Under the pieces are notes generated by a model. It was given only the letters and a program-made list of their open reading frames with translations, did not search any database and had not been told where the DNA came from. Position numbers and translations under genes: made by a program. Of a stretch of DNA of 64,000 nt, positions 8,685 through 18,650 are shown piece after piece (position 1 is the stretch's first letter; the number at the start of each line of letters is the position of its first letter). Source of the DNA: Burkholderia sp. S171 (GTDB lineage: Bacteria > Pseudomonadota > Gammaproteobacteria > Burkholderiales > Burkholderiaceae); NCBI RefSeq assembly GCF_009766085.1, contig NZ_LMUF01000052.1, positions 287,275-351,274 of the forward strand, read 5' to 3'.

Positions 8685-10064
8685 ATGTCGACGATTTCCG
8701 CCCGTATCGAACGCATGCCGTTTTCATCCTTTCATCGACGGCTACTGCTGATGGGCGGTCTCGGCTACACCTTCGACGCCATGGACGCCGCCGTACTCGC
8801 GTTCCTGCTGCCGGTGCTGCGCACGCAGTGGTCGCTCAGCAGCGTGCAGACGGGCGTGCTCGGCAGCGGGACGTTTATCGGCTATTTCCTTGGGGCGATG
8901 CTCGCCGGCATGCTCGGCGATCTGATCGGCCGGCGGCGCGTGATGATGTATGCGCTGGTGATCTACTGCGTCGCATCGCTGGCCAGCGCGACCGCGCACG
9001 ACTGGCCGTTCTTTCTCGCGACACGCATTCTTGCCGGCCTCGGCACGGGCGCAGAAAGCGCGATCGTCGCACCGTTCTTGTCGGAGTTCGTGGCGCGGCG
9101 GTATCGCGGCGCGTTCACGGGCAGTCTCGCCGGCTTCTTTTCGTTTGGCTTCGTGGCGGCTGCGCTGCTCGGTTATTTCGTGATTCCGCTCGCGCCGAAC
9201 GCGTGGCGCGTGGTGATGGTGATCACTGCCCTGCCGATCGTGATGTTGCTCTGGTGGCGGCGCGCGTTGCCCGAATCACCGCGCTGGCTCGTCGCGCGCG
9301 GACGGCACGCGGAGGCCGAGGCAATCGTCGCACGGGCGGAAGCCGAGTTGATGGCAGCGGGCGTGAAACTGGAACCCCTGCCGGCAACCGATGCGGCCGC
9401 CGAAGCGGAGGTTCCTATCGCAGCGGAACGTGCCTCGGTGGTCGCGAATGTGAAGGCGCTCTGGTCGCGCAAGCTCGCGCGCATCACCACCATGACGTGG
9501 CTCATGTGGTTGTCGATCACCTTCAGTTACTACGCATTCTTCACGTGGATTCCGAGCCTGCTCGTGCAGAACGGCATGACGATCACGCGCAGCTTTTCGT
9601 ACTCGCTCGTGATCTATATCGCTCAGATACCGGGTTACTTTTCCGGCGCGTGGTTGAACGAGAAGATCGGCCGGCAGGCGACCATTGCGACGTACATGGT
9701 GCTGGGCGGCATCTCGGCATTGGGGCTTGCGCTCACGCGCAGCGACGGCGGCATCATGCTGTCCGGCGTGCTGCTGTCGTTCTTCATGAATGGCACGTAT
9801 GCCGGGGTCTATGCCTACACGCCCGAGGTTTTTCCAACCGATGTCCGCGCGACCGGCACAGGTCTGGCTTCATCAATCGGTCGGCTGGGCGCGATCGCCG
9901 CCCCTATCCTGGTCGGGTACGTCTACCCGTTGCTGGGCTTTCCAGGCGTGTTTGGGGCAACCACATTCGTGCTGCTGATCGGTGCGGCGGCCGTGGTGCT
10001 GATGGGCGTGCCGACGCGCGGCCGGTCGCTTGAGGATATCGCGGCGCAGCAGTTACGCAGTTAG
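8685..10064 (+). CDS. MFS transporter (sugar/aromatic-acid symporter type)
   Basis: A 459-residue permease with about 12 hydrophobic helices and the MFS loop motif GDLIGRRRVM after helix 2. FDAMDAAVLAFLLPVL in helix 1 and YTPEVFPTDVRATGTGLASSIGRLG near the C-terminus are typical of the metabolite:H+ / aromatic-acid:H+ symporter group (nicotinate permease-like). A long cytoplasmic loop (about residues 205-255) is present. It follows the amidohydrolase gene on the same strand and probably imports its substrate. It runs convergently into nasA with only 25 bases between stops and no terminator visible. Confidence 0.9.
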   Translation: MSTISARIERMPFSSFHRRLLLMGGLGYTFDAMDAAVLAFLLPVLRTQWSLSSVQTGVLGSGTFIGYFLGAMLAGMLGDLIGRRRVMMYALVIYCVASLASATAHDWPFFLATRILAGLGTGAESAIVAPFLSEFVARRYRGAFTGSLAGFFSFGFVAAALLGYFVIPLAPNAWRVVMVITALPIVMLLWWRRALPESPRWLVARGRHAEAEAIVARAEAELMAAGVKLEPLPATDAAAEAEVPIAAERASVVANVKALWSRKLARITTMTWLMWLSITFSYYAFFTWIPSLLVQNGMTITRSFSYSLVIYIAQIPGYFSGAWLNEKIGRQATIATYMVLGGISALGLALTRSDGGIMLSGVLLSFFMNGTYAGVYAYTPEVFPTDVRATGTGLASSIGRLGAIAAPILVGYVYPLLGFPGVFGATTFVLLIGAAAVVLMGVPTRGRSLEDIAAQQLRS

Positions 10065-10089
10065 CGAAATCGCGTGGCTTGTGCGGAAC

Positions 10090-13000
10090 TCAGTACACGT
10101 CCCGCACATAACGCTTGTCCCTGACCATGCCGCTGACGTATTCCTGGGCCTTGTCGTCGCTCATGCCGGCGTGTTGAGCGACGACAGATTTGAGTGCTGC
10201 GTCAACGTCCTTGGCCATGCGACCGGCGTCGCCGCAGACATAAAAATGCGCACCCGCCGCAAGCCACGACCACAGTTCCGCGCCATGCTCACGCATGCGA
10301 TCCTGCACATAAATCTTGTCGGCCTGATCCCGCGAGAACGCGAGATCGAGACGGTTCAGCAGACCCTTGCGGCGCATCTCATCGAGTTCATCCCCGTAGT
10401 AATAGTCCGTGGCGGCATGCTGCTCGCCAAAGAATAACCAGTTGCGGCCCGTGTCGCCACGCGCGAGGCGCTCATGCAGGAAGCCTCTGAATGGGGCCAC
10501 GCCCGTGCCGGGACCGACCATGATCATGGGTGCATCGCCGCTATGGGGAAGACGGAAATGTGCCGACTTCTGGACGAACACCGGCACGCTGGCATCGCCC
10601 GCACGATCGGCCAGAAAAGTCGAGGACACGCCCTTGCGCTGACGCCGGCCATTGTTATACCGGACCGCCGATACAGTCAGGTGTATCTCGTCAGGGTGCG
10701 CCCTGGGACTCGATGCAATCGAATAAAGGCGCGGCTGCATGCGCTTGAGCATGCCGACCAGTTCCGTGGCTGAAAGCTCGACCGGGAATTCGTGCAGCAC
10801 GTCAGCCAGTTGCTGACCCCACAGCCACTTTTTCAAGTCCGCCTTGTTGTCCTCGCGCAGCAGTCTGCTTAATGCACTATTCGCACCATTTGCACCCGCT
10901 GCACCGTCGCGCGTCCGGGTTGCGATAAACGCCAGCGCGTCGTGACTAGGGCGTGCAATTTCATAGTGCTTGCCAAGCGCGTCGGCCAGTCGCATCTCAC
11001 CCGCGCCCGTCACATTGACTGCGGCATCGGCGCTAAGACCACTCAGTCCGATGAGTTCATCGACCAATTCGGGGCAGTTTCTCGGCCACACCCCAAGCGC
11101 ATCGCCAACCTCATAATCAAGCCCCGAGTCCGCGGTATCCAGCGAGAAATAACGCGTGTCCTTCGTCGCGCCCTGCTTGTTGAGCCGCAGATTCTTCACC
11201 AGCCGCGACGCCGCCGGATGAGCCTTCGAGGGCGTAGTGCCGGGCAGCACGGCCGGAATCATGCCGTCTGCGGGGACGGCATGCAGCGCCGCATCCTCTT
11301 CCTTGATCCGCGCGACAATCCGCTCGAGCCACGCGTCGGCCTCGGGCTGGTACTCGGCGTCGCAGTCGACCCGCTCCAGCAAACGTATCGCTCCACGTTC
11401 GAGCAAACGGGTATCGAGCTTGCGGCCGTGTCCACAGAACGCGTCGTAATTGCGGTCCCCAAAAGCCAGTACGGCATAACGCACGCCATCCAGGCGCGGG
11501 GCGTTATCGGCACTGATCCCGGTCCAGAAACTCTCGCCGTTATCGGGGGCATCGCCGTCGCCGAACGTGCTCGTCATCAGCAGAACGTACTGCGCTTTCC
11601 CCAGGTCGGAAACCGCATAGTCGGCCATGCACGTGGTCCGTATTTCGAAGCCGGACTCCATCAACTGGGTCGCGTATCGCTCGGTCAGCGATTCGATATT
11701 CCCCGTCTGCGATGCCCACAGCAGCACGACTTTTGGCCGCGCCCGCGCAATCCGCACCGAAGACCCGGCGGTCGTTGCTGCAACCGGTGCGGCCATGGTC
11801 GGCACGGTCGTTTCCGCGCGGCTGAACAGCCCTGCGAGCACACCATCAAGCCAAAGCCGCGTGGCAGGGGCAATAGGCGCACTAAGCGGCAGCGTCGGTA
11901 CGCCGCCTGCTGCGCGACCTTCCGTCGAGCGCAGGCCATTCATGAAACCGTCGACATAGATGCGTTCGATCTCGCTAAGTTCGGGCGCTGGCATTTTCGG
12001 AATACCGAGCAACGTGGCAAGGGCATCAATACGGGACATGTCCAGTTCCTGGTTCGGACGGGCGTGATCGGCAACAACGGACTCGACGGATTCCGAGCGG
12101 GCGGCATCGTCATGCGTCTCAAGATTCGCCGTGTCTGCTTTAGGCGCTACGCGGCTGAGCGCAACAGCGCAGAACTTGAATTCAGGCTGTTGCGATATAG
12201 GGTCGACCGCGTCATTCGTCACGGCGTTGATGCACAGCTCTTCACCAAAGACATCGTTCCAATGCATGGGGGCAAAACAATTGCCGGCACGAACCCGGTC
12301 AGTGACAACCGCCGGCAGAACGGCGCGGCCTCGGCGTGAACGAATCTCGACCGAATCCTTCGCCTTGATACCCAACGCCGCCGCATCTTCAGGATGAATC
12401 TCCACGAACGGCGCAGGGTTCAGCTTGTTCAGCATGGGCACCTTGCCGGTCTTGGTCATGGTGTGCCACTGGTGCTGCAGCCGGCCCGTATTCAGCACAA
12501 TCGGCCGTTCACTGTCAGGCATTTCGGCAGCCGCCACATGCGGGCGAGCAAAGAAAACAGCCTTGCCGGTTGATGTGGGAAAGCTGAGGCGCGGCCGGCT
12601 GCCGTCCGGCATTTGCCTGAGTGTCTGGCTCACGCCGTCGTTGACGTAGCGCACCGGATTGCGACCGGCAGCGACGTCCGGCGCACAAGGCCATTGCAAC
12701 GGCGTCTCGCGCAAGCGCTCATGGCTCGCACCGCGCAAGTCGTAGCCAGTCTTGAGATTCGACGTCAGGGTGATCTCAGCGAACACCTCTTCCGCCGATG
12801 CATAGTTGAACGCATCGGCGAAACCCATTTCACATGCCACGCGCGCGATGATCTGCCAGTCGGGCAATGCAGCGCCCGGTGGCTCGATAGCCTTTTGCGT
12901 GAGCGTCATGTTGCGCTCGGAGTTGATCATCACGCCTTCGGCCTCAGCCCACAGCGCGCCGGGCAGAAGGACATCGGCGTAGCGATTGGTTTCGGTATCG

Positions 13001-14295
13001 AGGAACGCGTCCTGTGCAATGACCAGCTCCGCGGCCTGCAATCCGGCGATCACCGTCTGCCGGTTCGCCACGCTTGCAACAGGATTGGTGCAGATGATCC
13101 AGCAGGCCTTGATCTCGCCCGTCGCCATGCGCGCGAACATATCGACGGTGCCTTGGCCAAGCGAAGTCTTGAGCGTGCCTTTAGGCACATCCCACAGGTC
13201 TTCGATAAAGACTCTGTCCTCTTCCACCAGCACCGACCGCTGGCCGGGAAGCCCGGGGCCCATATAACCCATCTCGCGGCCGCCCATCGCATTGGGCTGC
13301 CCCGTAAGCGAGAACGGCCCGCTGCCTGGCCTGCAGATCTTGCCCGTGGCGAGATGCAGGTTGCAGATAGCGTTCGTATTCCAGGTGCCGTGCGTGCTCT
13401 GGTTGAGGCCCATGGTCCAGCAGCTCATCCACTCGTGCGCCTCACCCATCCACTGCGCCGCCTGACGGATATGCGTTTCGGGAATGCCGGTAATCTCAGC
13501 CACCTTATCCGGCGAATAGTCTTCCAGGAAGGCAGGCATCGCGTCCCAACCCTCGGTCGACTCGGCGATGAAATCAGCATCGGTATGACCGTTCTGATGC
13601 AGCAGATAAAGCAGACCATTCATCAGTGCGAGATCGGTGCCCGGCTTTATCTGCATGAAGAGATTAGCTTTGTCGGCGGTCCCGTTTCGGCGCGGGTCCA
13701 CCACGATCAGCTTCGCGCCGGCCTTCACGCGATCCATCATGCGCAGGAACAGGATCGGGTGGCAGTCGGCCATGTTCGCGCCGATCACGAAAAACAGGTC
13801 GGCTCGGTCAATGTCTTCATACGAGCCCGGCGGCCCGTCAGCGCCCAGCGACAGTTTGTAGCCGCTGCCAGCGCTCGCCATGCAGAGCCGCGAGTTAGAC
13901 TCAATATTGTTGGTGCCGACGAACCCCTTCGCGAGCTTGTTAACGAGGTACTGCGCCTCGATCGACATCTGCCCCGACACATAGAACGAAAGCGCATCCG
14001 GGCCGTGCTCATCGAGCAGCCCGCGCAGGCGCCGGGCCGTGTCGGAAATTGCTTGCGCCATGGGCAACGGGATCGGGTCCTGATCCCGTTCGCGGCGAAT
14101 GAAGGCGCTTTCGAGACGACCCGATTTGCGCAAGACAACATGCGCCGACGAACCCTTCGTGCAGAGGCGTCCAAAGTTCGCCGGGTGCTCCTTGTCACCG
14201 GATACCTTGACCACTTGTCCCTTCTCGACCTGCAGCACCATGCCGCAGCCAACGCCGCAGTATGGGCACACGGTTTTTACGCTGCCGGAAATCAT
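10090..14295 (-). CDS. nasA: Assimilatory nitrate reductase fused to CysJ-like flavoprotein
   Basis: A 1401-residue fusion. Residues 1-60 carry the [4Fe-4S] site Cys10-x2-Cys13-x3-Cys17 and Cys45. Residues ~60-780 are the bis-MGD molybdopterin oxidoreductase body with its dinucleotide-binding domain. A linker with two CysJ-like segments follows. A flavodoxin domain starts at about residue 853 (VVLLWASQTGN), and an FAD/NADPH reductase module follows (RLYSIASSPR about 1186; MVGPGTGVAPFRGF about 1260). The protein should reduce nitrate to nitrite directly with NADPH in the cytoplasm. ATG 14295 was chosen because the 53-residue upstream extension is arginine-rich noise. Last gene of the narK-nirBD-nasA operon. 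The fusion is known in Burkholderiaceae. Confidence 0.95.
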   Translation of the reverse strand: MISGSVKTVCPYCGVGCGMVLQVEKGQVVKVSGDKEHPANFGRLCTKGSSAHVVLRKSGRLESAFIRRERDQDPIPLPMAQAISDTARRLRGLLDEHGPDALSFYVSGQMSIEAQYLVNKLAKGFVGTNNIESNSRLCMASAGSGYKLSLGADGPPGSYEDIDRADLFFVIGANMADCHPILFLRMMDRVKAGAKLIVVDPRRNGTADKANLFMQIKPGTDLALMNGLLYLLHQNGHTDADFIAESTEGWDAMPAFLEDYSPDKVAEITGIPETHIRQAAQWMGEAHEWMSCWTMGLNQSTHGTWNTNAICNLHLATGKICRPGSGPFSLTGQPNAMGGREMGYMGPGLPGQRSVLVEEDRVFIEDLWDVPKGTLKTSLGQGTVDMFARMATGEIKACWIICTNPVASVANRQTVIAGLQAAELVIAQDAFLDTETNRYADVLLPGALWAEAEGVMINSERNMTLTQKAIEPPGAALPDWQIIARVACEMGFADAFNYASAEEVFAEITLTSNLKTGYDLRGASHERLRETPLQWPCAPDVAAGRNPVRYVNDGVSQTLRQMPDGSRPRLSFPTSTGKAVFFARPHVAAAEMPDSERPIVLNTGRLQHQWHTMTKTGKVPMLNKLNPAPFVEIHPEDAAALGIKAKDSVEIRSRRGRAVLPAVVTDRVRAGNCFAPMHWNDVFGEELCINAVTNDAVDPISQQPEFKFCAVALSRVAPKADTANLETHDDAARSESVESVVADHARPNQELDMSRIDALATLLGIPKMPAPELSEIERIYVDGFMNGLRSTEGRAAGGVPTLPLSAPIAPATRLWLDGVLAGLFSRAETTVPTMAAPVAATTAGSSVRIARARPKVVLLWASQTGNIESLTERYATQLMESGFEIRTTCMADYAVSDLGKAQYVLLMTSTFGDGDAPDNGESFWTGISADNAPRLDGVRYAVLAFGDRNYDAFCGHGRKLDTRLLERGAIRLLERVDCDAEYQPEADAWLERIVARIKEEDAALHAVPADGMIPAVLPGTTPSKAHPAASRLVKNLRLNKQGATKDTRYFSLDTADSGLDYEVGDALGVWPRNCPELVDELIGLSGLSADAAVNVTGAGEMRLADALGKHYEIARPSHDALAFIATRTRDGAAGANGANSALSRLLREDNKADLKKWLWGQQLADVLHEFPVELSATELVGMLKRMQPRLYSIASSPRAHPDEIHLTVSAVRYNNGRRQRKGVSSTFLADRAGDASVPVFVQKSAHFRLPHSGDAPMIMVGPGTGVAPFRGFLHERLARGDTGRNWLFFGEQHAATDYYYGDELDEMRRKGLLNRLDLAFSRDQADKIYVQDRMREHGAELWSWLAAGAHFYVCGDAGRMAKDVDAALKSVVAQHAGMSDDKAQEYVSGMVRDKRYVRDVY

Positions 14296-14323
14296 GAGCG
14301 ACGCTCGAACCCGCTTACCCTGG

Positions 14324-14671
14324 TCATATCGCGACCCACACGTGGCCGTCCTCCACGCGCGCGGCAAAGGCGTTGACCGAGTTCGCCGGTATCTCCAGGC
14401 ATTCGCCCGTGCGAAGGTCGTAGTGATGCTTGAAGATCGGCGACGCCACCACAATGCGCTCGCCCAGATTGCCGATCAGTCCGCGCGACAGTACGGAGGC
14501 CTGCGAGCCCGGGTCGAAGTTATCGATCGCGTACACGCTCGGGTTGCCATCGGCGAGATGGAATACGGCGACCTGCTCGCCGTTGATGAGCGCACAGACG
14601 CCGGTGTTCGGCACGATGTCGTCGAGCGGGCACACGGGCACCCATGCGCTTGGGATTCGATCGTTGTTCAT
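14324..14671 (-). CDS. nirD: Nitrite reductase (NADH) small subunit
   Basis: A 115-residue Rieske-fold protein of the NirD family (WVPVCPLDDIVPNTGVCALINGEQVAVF ... ASPIFKHHYDLRTGECLEIP). In NirD the Rieske cluster ligands are largely lost, and here too the two Cys-His pairs are absent, so it is structural or regulatory rather than an iron-sulfur carrier. It partners NirB in the cytoplasmic reduction of nitrite to ammonium. ATG 14671 is preceded by GAGG. It lies 31 bases after nirB and 28 before nasA in the same operon. Confidence 0.93.
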   Translation of the reverse strand: MNNDRIPSAWVPVCPLDDIVPNTGVCALINGEQVAVFHLADGNPSVYAIDNFDPGSQASVLSRGLIGNLGERIVVASPIFKHHYDLRTGECLEIPANSVNAFAARVEDGHVWVAI

Positions 14672-14702
14672 GATGATGTCCTCAGTATGGGTTACGTGCG
14701 CT

Positions 14703-17243
14703 TCAAACCGTCTCGACAACCACCGGAATGTCGATTCGCTTCAGTTGCCGCTCAGCCGGCGTCGCGGGGCGAATCTGGCCACGCTCTTCGACGAAACTCA
14801 CGTTTGCATCGCCTTCATCGCTGTTGACGAAATGGCGGAAGCGCTTGCGCGTGTCCGGATCGTTGACCGCCTTTTTCCACTCGCATTCGTACGTGTCGAC
14901 CACGTGCTGCATCTCCGCTTCGAGTTCCGCAGCAAGCTGAAGCTTGTCGCGCACCACGACGTCGATCAGGTACTCGAGCCCGCCTTCCAGGTTGTCTCGC
15001 CACACGCTGGTGCGCTGCAAGCGATCTGCGGTACGGATGTAGAACATCAGGAAACGGTCGATGTACTGGATCAGCGTGGCGCGGTCGAGATCGGATGCGA
15101 GCAGCTCGGCGTGGCGCGGTTTCATGCCGCCGTTACCGCATACGTAGAGGTTCCAGCCCTTCTCCGTGGCAATCACGCCAATGTCCTTGCCTTGTGCCTC
15201 AGCACATTCGCGTGTGCAACCGGAGACGCCGAACTTGATCTTGTGGGGCGTACGCAAACCCTTGTAGCGGTTCTCTATGTCGATCGCGAGACCGACCGAA
15301 TCGCCCACGCCGTAGCGGCACCATGTCGAACCCACGCATGACTTCACGGTGCGCACCGACTTGCCATACGCATGACCGGATTCGAAGCCGGCCGCGATCA
15401 GTTCTTCCCAGATCAGCGGCAACTGTTCGACCCGCGCGCCGAACAAGTCAACGCGTGCCCCGCCCGTGACCTTCGTGTACAGGCCATACTTTTTTGCGAC
15501 CTGGCCGACCGCGATCAAGCCGTCGGGCGTGACCTCGCCGCCAGGCATCCGGGGGACGACGGAATAGGTGCCGTCACGCTGGATGTTGGCGAGGTAGTAG
15601 TCGTTCGAATCCTGCAGGCTTGCATGCTCTTTCTTCAGCACGAACTCGTTCCAGCACGATGCAAGAATCGCAGCGGCAGCCGGCTTGCAGATATCGCAAC
15701 CAAGACCGTGGCCATGTTTCGCGAGCAACGCACCAAACGTCTCGATGCGCTCCACGCGCACCAAGTGGTAGAGCTCCTGACGCGAGTACGGGAAGTGCTC
15801 GCACAGGTGGTTGTTGACCGCGAACCCCTGCTTCTTCATTTCGGCCTTCATCACCTGCGTGACCAGCGCCACGCAGCCGCCGCACGAACTGCCGGCCTTG
15901 GTCGCGGACTTCAATGCACCAATGCTGGTTGCCCCCGCGCAGACCGCTTCGCATAGCTGGCCTTTCGACACGTTGTTGCACGAGCAGATCTGCGCGGCTT
16001 CGGGCAAGGCGTCGACACCGAGGCCGGGCTTTTGCTTGCCATCGGCGGCAGGAAGAATCAGGAATTCTGGCGCCTCAGGCAACTCGATACGGTTCAGCAT
16101 CATCTGCAAGAGCGTGCCGTATTCGGCCGCGTCTCCAACCATCACGCCGCCGAGCAAATACTTGCCGCACTCGGACACCACCAGCTTCTTGTAGACCTGC
16201 TTGCGTTCGTCGCTGAACTGATACGCACGGCTGCCAGGCGTCTTGCCGTGCGCGTCGCCAATACTCGCCACGTCCACGCCCATCAGCTTCAACTTCGTGC
16301 TCATGTCGGCGCCGGTGAAACCACCCAGCTCACCCGTCAACTGTTTTGCGACAACACGAGCCATGTCATAACCCGGCGCGACCAGCCCGAAAATTTGTCC
16401 GTTCCAGAGAGCGCATTCGCCGATCGCGTAGATATCGGCGTCGCTCGTGCGGCAACAGTCGTCGATCACAATACCGCCGCGCGCACCGACTTCGAGGCCA
16501 CTGATCCGCGCAATCTCGTCACGCGGGCGGATACCGGCGGAGAACACGATCATGTCGGTGTCGAGATGGGTTGCGTCGGCGAACTCCATGCGGTGCGTGC
16601 CGTTCTCGCCATCGACTATGGCTACGGTGTTCTTCTGCGTATGAACCGTCACGCCCAGCTCTTCGATCTTGCTGCGCAGCACGCGCGCGCCGCTGTCGTC
16701 GACCTGCACGGCCATCAGGCGCGGCGCGAACTCGACCACATGAGTCTGCAAGCCCATGTCGCGCAACGCCTTGGCGCATTCAAGCCCCAGCAGTCCACCG
16801 CCTATGACCGTGCCCGTCTTCGACCGCGCGCCGCATTCCTTCATTGCTTCGAGATCCTCAATAGTTCGGTACACGAAGCAATCACGACGCTCATTTCCCG
16901 CAACCGGCGGTACGAACGGATAGGAACCGGTCGCGAGCACCAGTTTGTCGTACGCCAGCACCTCGCCGGTCGACACCGTCACGGTCCGCGCCGCGCGATC
17001 GATCGACACCGCCTTCGCGTTGAGCTCAAGCCGCACGTTCTCCCGCTCGAAGAATCCCGGCTCGACCAGCGACAGGTCCTGCGCCGATTTACCGGAGAAG
17101 AACTCCGACAGATGCACGCGGTCGTAAGCCGGCCGTGGCTCTTCGCATAGCACGGTGATATCAAGTCCGTGCGCTGCGTTTTCAGCGAGGCATTCAAGAA
17201 GTTTATGGCCGACCATGCCATGGCCGATGACGACAATTTTCAT
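14703..17243 (-). CDS. nirB: Nitrite reductase (NADH) large subunit
   Basis: An 846-residue NirB. The N-terminal FAD/NADH pyridine nucleotide oxidoreductase starts VVIGHGMVGHKLLE. A bfd-type [2Fe-2S] domain with CSCNN...C and CGGC lies at about 418-460. The C-terminal ferredoxin-like and siroheme/[4Fe-4S] domains carry the ligand pairs CVGSTWC (about 633-640) and CTREC (about 674-678). It reduces nitrite to ammonium with NADH and needs siroheme, which explains the divergent cobA. ATG 17243 fits the family start; an 18-residue extension upstream is not conserved in type. It lies 13 bases after narK. Confidence 0.96.
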   Translation of the reverse strand: MKIVVIGHGMVGHKLLECLAENAAHGLDITVLCEEPRPAYDRVHLSEFFSGKSAQDLSLVEPGFFERENVRLELNAKAVSIDRAARTVTVSTGEVLAYDKLVLATGSYPFVPPVAGNERRDCFVYRTIEDLEAMKECGARSKTGTVIGGGLLGLECAKALRDMGLQTHVVEFAPRLMAVQVDDSGARVLRSKIEELGVTVHTQKNTVAIVDGENGTHRMEFADATHLDTDMIVFSAGIRPRDEIARISGLEVGARGGIVIDDCCRTSDADIYAIGECALWNGQIFGLVAPGYDMARVVAKQLTGELGGFTGADMSTKLKLMGVDVASIGDAHGKTPGSRAYQFSDERKQVYKKLVVSECGKYLLGGVMVGDAAEYGTLLQMMLNRIELPEAPEFLILPAADGKQKPGLGVDALPEAAQICSCNNVSKGQLCEAVCAGATSIGALKSATKAGSSCGGCVALVTQVMKAEMKKQGFAVNNHLCEHFPYSRQELYHLVRVERIETFGALLAKHGHGLGCDICKPAAAAILASCWNEFVLKKEHASLQDSNDYYLANIQRDGTYSVVPRMPGGEVTPDGLIAVGQVAKKYGLYTKVTGGARVDLFGARVEQLPLIWEELIAAGFESGHAYGKSVRTVKSCVGSTWCRYGVGDSVGLAIDIENRYKGLRTPHKIKFGVSGCTRECAEAQGKDIGVIATEKGWNLYVCGNGGMKPRHAELLASDLDRATLIQYIDRFLMFYIRTADRLQRTSVWRDNLEGGLEYLIDVVVRDKLQLAAELEAEMQHVVDTYECEWKKAVNDPDTRKRFRHFVNSDEGDANVSFVEERGQIRPATPAERQLKRIDIPVVVETV

Positions 17244-17256
17244 GATCAGGACGCCC

Positions 17257-18585
17257 TCAATTAGCAATGCTGTTGTTGACACCCAATGCATCTGCACGCA
17301 GCGCAGCTTCCTGTGCCTTGTGCTCGGAACTAAAGCGCACTGCGAGTGCGCACAACGCGGACAACGTGACCAGCATCCCGAGCATCGCGAGCGTCTGCTG
17401 GACGTTGCCGAAGCCCTTCATCAGGAAGCCGGCTGCCACTGCCCCCACGTTGCCGCCCGCGCCGATAATCCCCGCCACGCCGCCCAGCGCCTTGCGATCG
17501 ATGAACGGCACGAGCGCGTAGGTCGCGCCACACGCCATGTGCGTGAACAGGCCGAAGCTCAGCATGGCGACCACGGCAAGCACCACGCTGTCCGCATGCG
17601 CGAACCAGAAAAGCCCGAGGCCTTCGCCCGCGATCAGCACGAACAACAAGGTCGAGCGAAACTCCAGGCCTCGCCGCGCTGCGGCCTTGTCCGAGAGCCA
17701 ACCTCCGAGCGCGCGGGCAAACAGCGCGAGCAGTCCAAAGCTGCCGGCAGCAACGCCAGCAGCTTTCAGCGACAGATGAAAGTGATCGACGTAATAGATT
17801 GCGGCGACGTTATGGATAAATACTTCGACGCCGAAACAAGCCGCATAGGTGACGAACAGCATCCACACGCGATAGTTCGCGCAGGCAGTGCGAAAGCTTG
17901 CCCAGCCGCCCTTCTTGCCGCCGTCGATAGCGATGCCTTGCGCGCGCAATTGCGCGAAGTTGCCTTGCGGGCAGTCCTGGGTGAAGCGCCAGTAGAACCA
18001 GGCCATCACCGGCATGGCCAACCCGGGAATCACGAGTGCGAGGCGCCATGCGGACGCATCGGCCGCACCGAGCGCGAGCATGCCCACGAGCAGCAACGGC
18101 ACCAGCATTTGCGCCGCGCCAGCCCCGGCATTGCCCCAACCGGCACTGGTCGCGTTGGCTGTGCCGACCACGTTCGGCGCGAACATCATCGACGTGTGGT
18201 ACTGCGTAATAACGAAGCTCGCGCCCACTGCGCCAATGCCCAGACGGCACAACAGGAAGCTCGTGTAACCACCCGAGAGCGCCGCGCAGAACACGGGGAA
18301 TGCGCCGAGGATCAGCAGTCCGGTATAGACCTTTCGCGGACCGTAGCGGTCGCACATCGGGCCAACAATGAGCCTCACCAGAATTGTCGCGGCAACTGCG
18401 GCGATGTTGATATTGGCGACCTGATCGATCGACAGACCGAACTCGCGCTTGATCAACGGCATCAACGGCGCACAGGCGAACCACGCAAAGAAGCAGACGA
18501 AGAAGGCCATCCACGTGAGATGGAAAGCACGCATCGGCGCCGTGCGCAGACTGAAGAGATCGATCCGGGTTGCTTTGTCTGCCAT
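17257..18585 (-). CDS. narK: Nitrate/nitrite transporter, NarK/NasA family
   Basis: A 442-residue, 12-helix major facilitator permease with both nitrate-signature stretches: SAGWGNAGAGAAQ in helix 5 and GIIGAGGNVGAVAAGF in helix 11. An Arg in each half-domain (LVRLIVGP; RALGGWLSD) fits the anion-binding arginines of the family. It imports nitrate and/or exports nitrite and heads the nitrate assimilation operon. ATG 18585 has GGAAAG just upstream and lies only 17 bases past the leader terminator. Regulation: sigma-54 promoter plus ANTAR antitermination (separate entries). The assimilatory role is inferred from its operon. Confidence 0.94.
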   Translation of the reverse strand: MADKATRIDLFSLRTAPMRAFHLTWMAFFVCFFAWFACAPLMPLIKREFGLSIDQVANINIAAVAATILVRLIVGPMCDRYGPRKVYTGLLILGAFPVFCAALSGGYTSFLLCRLGIGAVGASFVITQYHTSMMFAPNVVGTANATSAGWGNAGAGAAQMLVPLLLVGMLALGAADASAWRLALVIPGLAMPVMAWFYWRFTQDCPQGNFAQLRAQGIAIDGGKKGGWASFRTACANYRVWMLFVTYAACFGVEVFIHNVAAIYYVDHFHLSLKAAGVAAGSFGLLALFARALGGWLSDKAAARRGLEFRSTLLFVLIAGEGLGLFWFAHADSVVLAVVAMLSFGLFTHMACGATYALVPFIDRKALGGVAGIIGAGGNVGAVAAGFLMKGFGNVQQTLAMLGMLVTLSALCALAVRFSSEHKAQEAALRADALGVNNSIAN

Positions 18586-18601
18586 TGTCTTTCCACAAAA
18601 C

Positions 18602-18650
18602 AAAAAGGCGTCCCTTGAAACCCAGCCGATGACTGAGTTCAGGGGACGCC
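18602..18650 (-). terminator. Leader terminator of the nitrate operon (attenuator)
   Basis: On the minus strand an 8-bp perfect outer stem GGCGTCCC/GGGACGCC encloses an inner TGAA/TTCA stem and a CTCAG/CTGGG stem, and is followed by TTTTTG. It lies immediately before narK, so by default it would stop transcription before the first gene. Its left arm overlaps the second ANTAR hairpin (18644-18657); the two folds exclude each other. Confidence 0.85.

Noticed and set aside
12613..14376. A 587-codon plus-strand ORF opposite nasA
   Set aside because: Arginine/histidine-rich antisense shadow of the nitrate reductase in GC-rich DNA; no family match.
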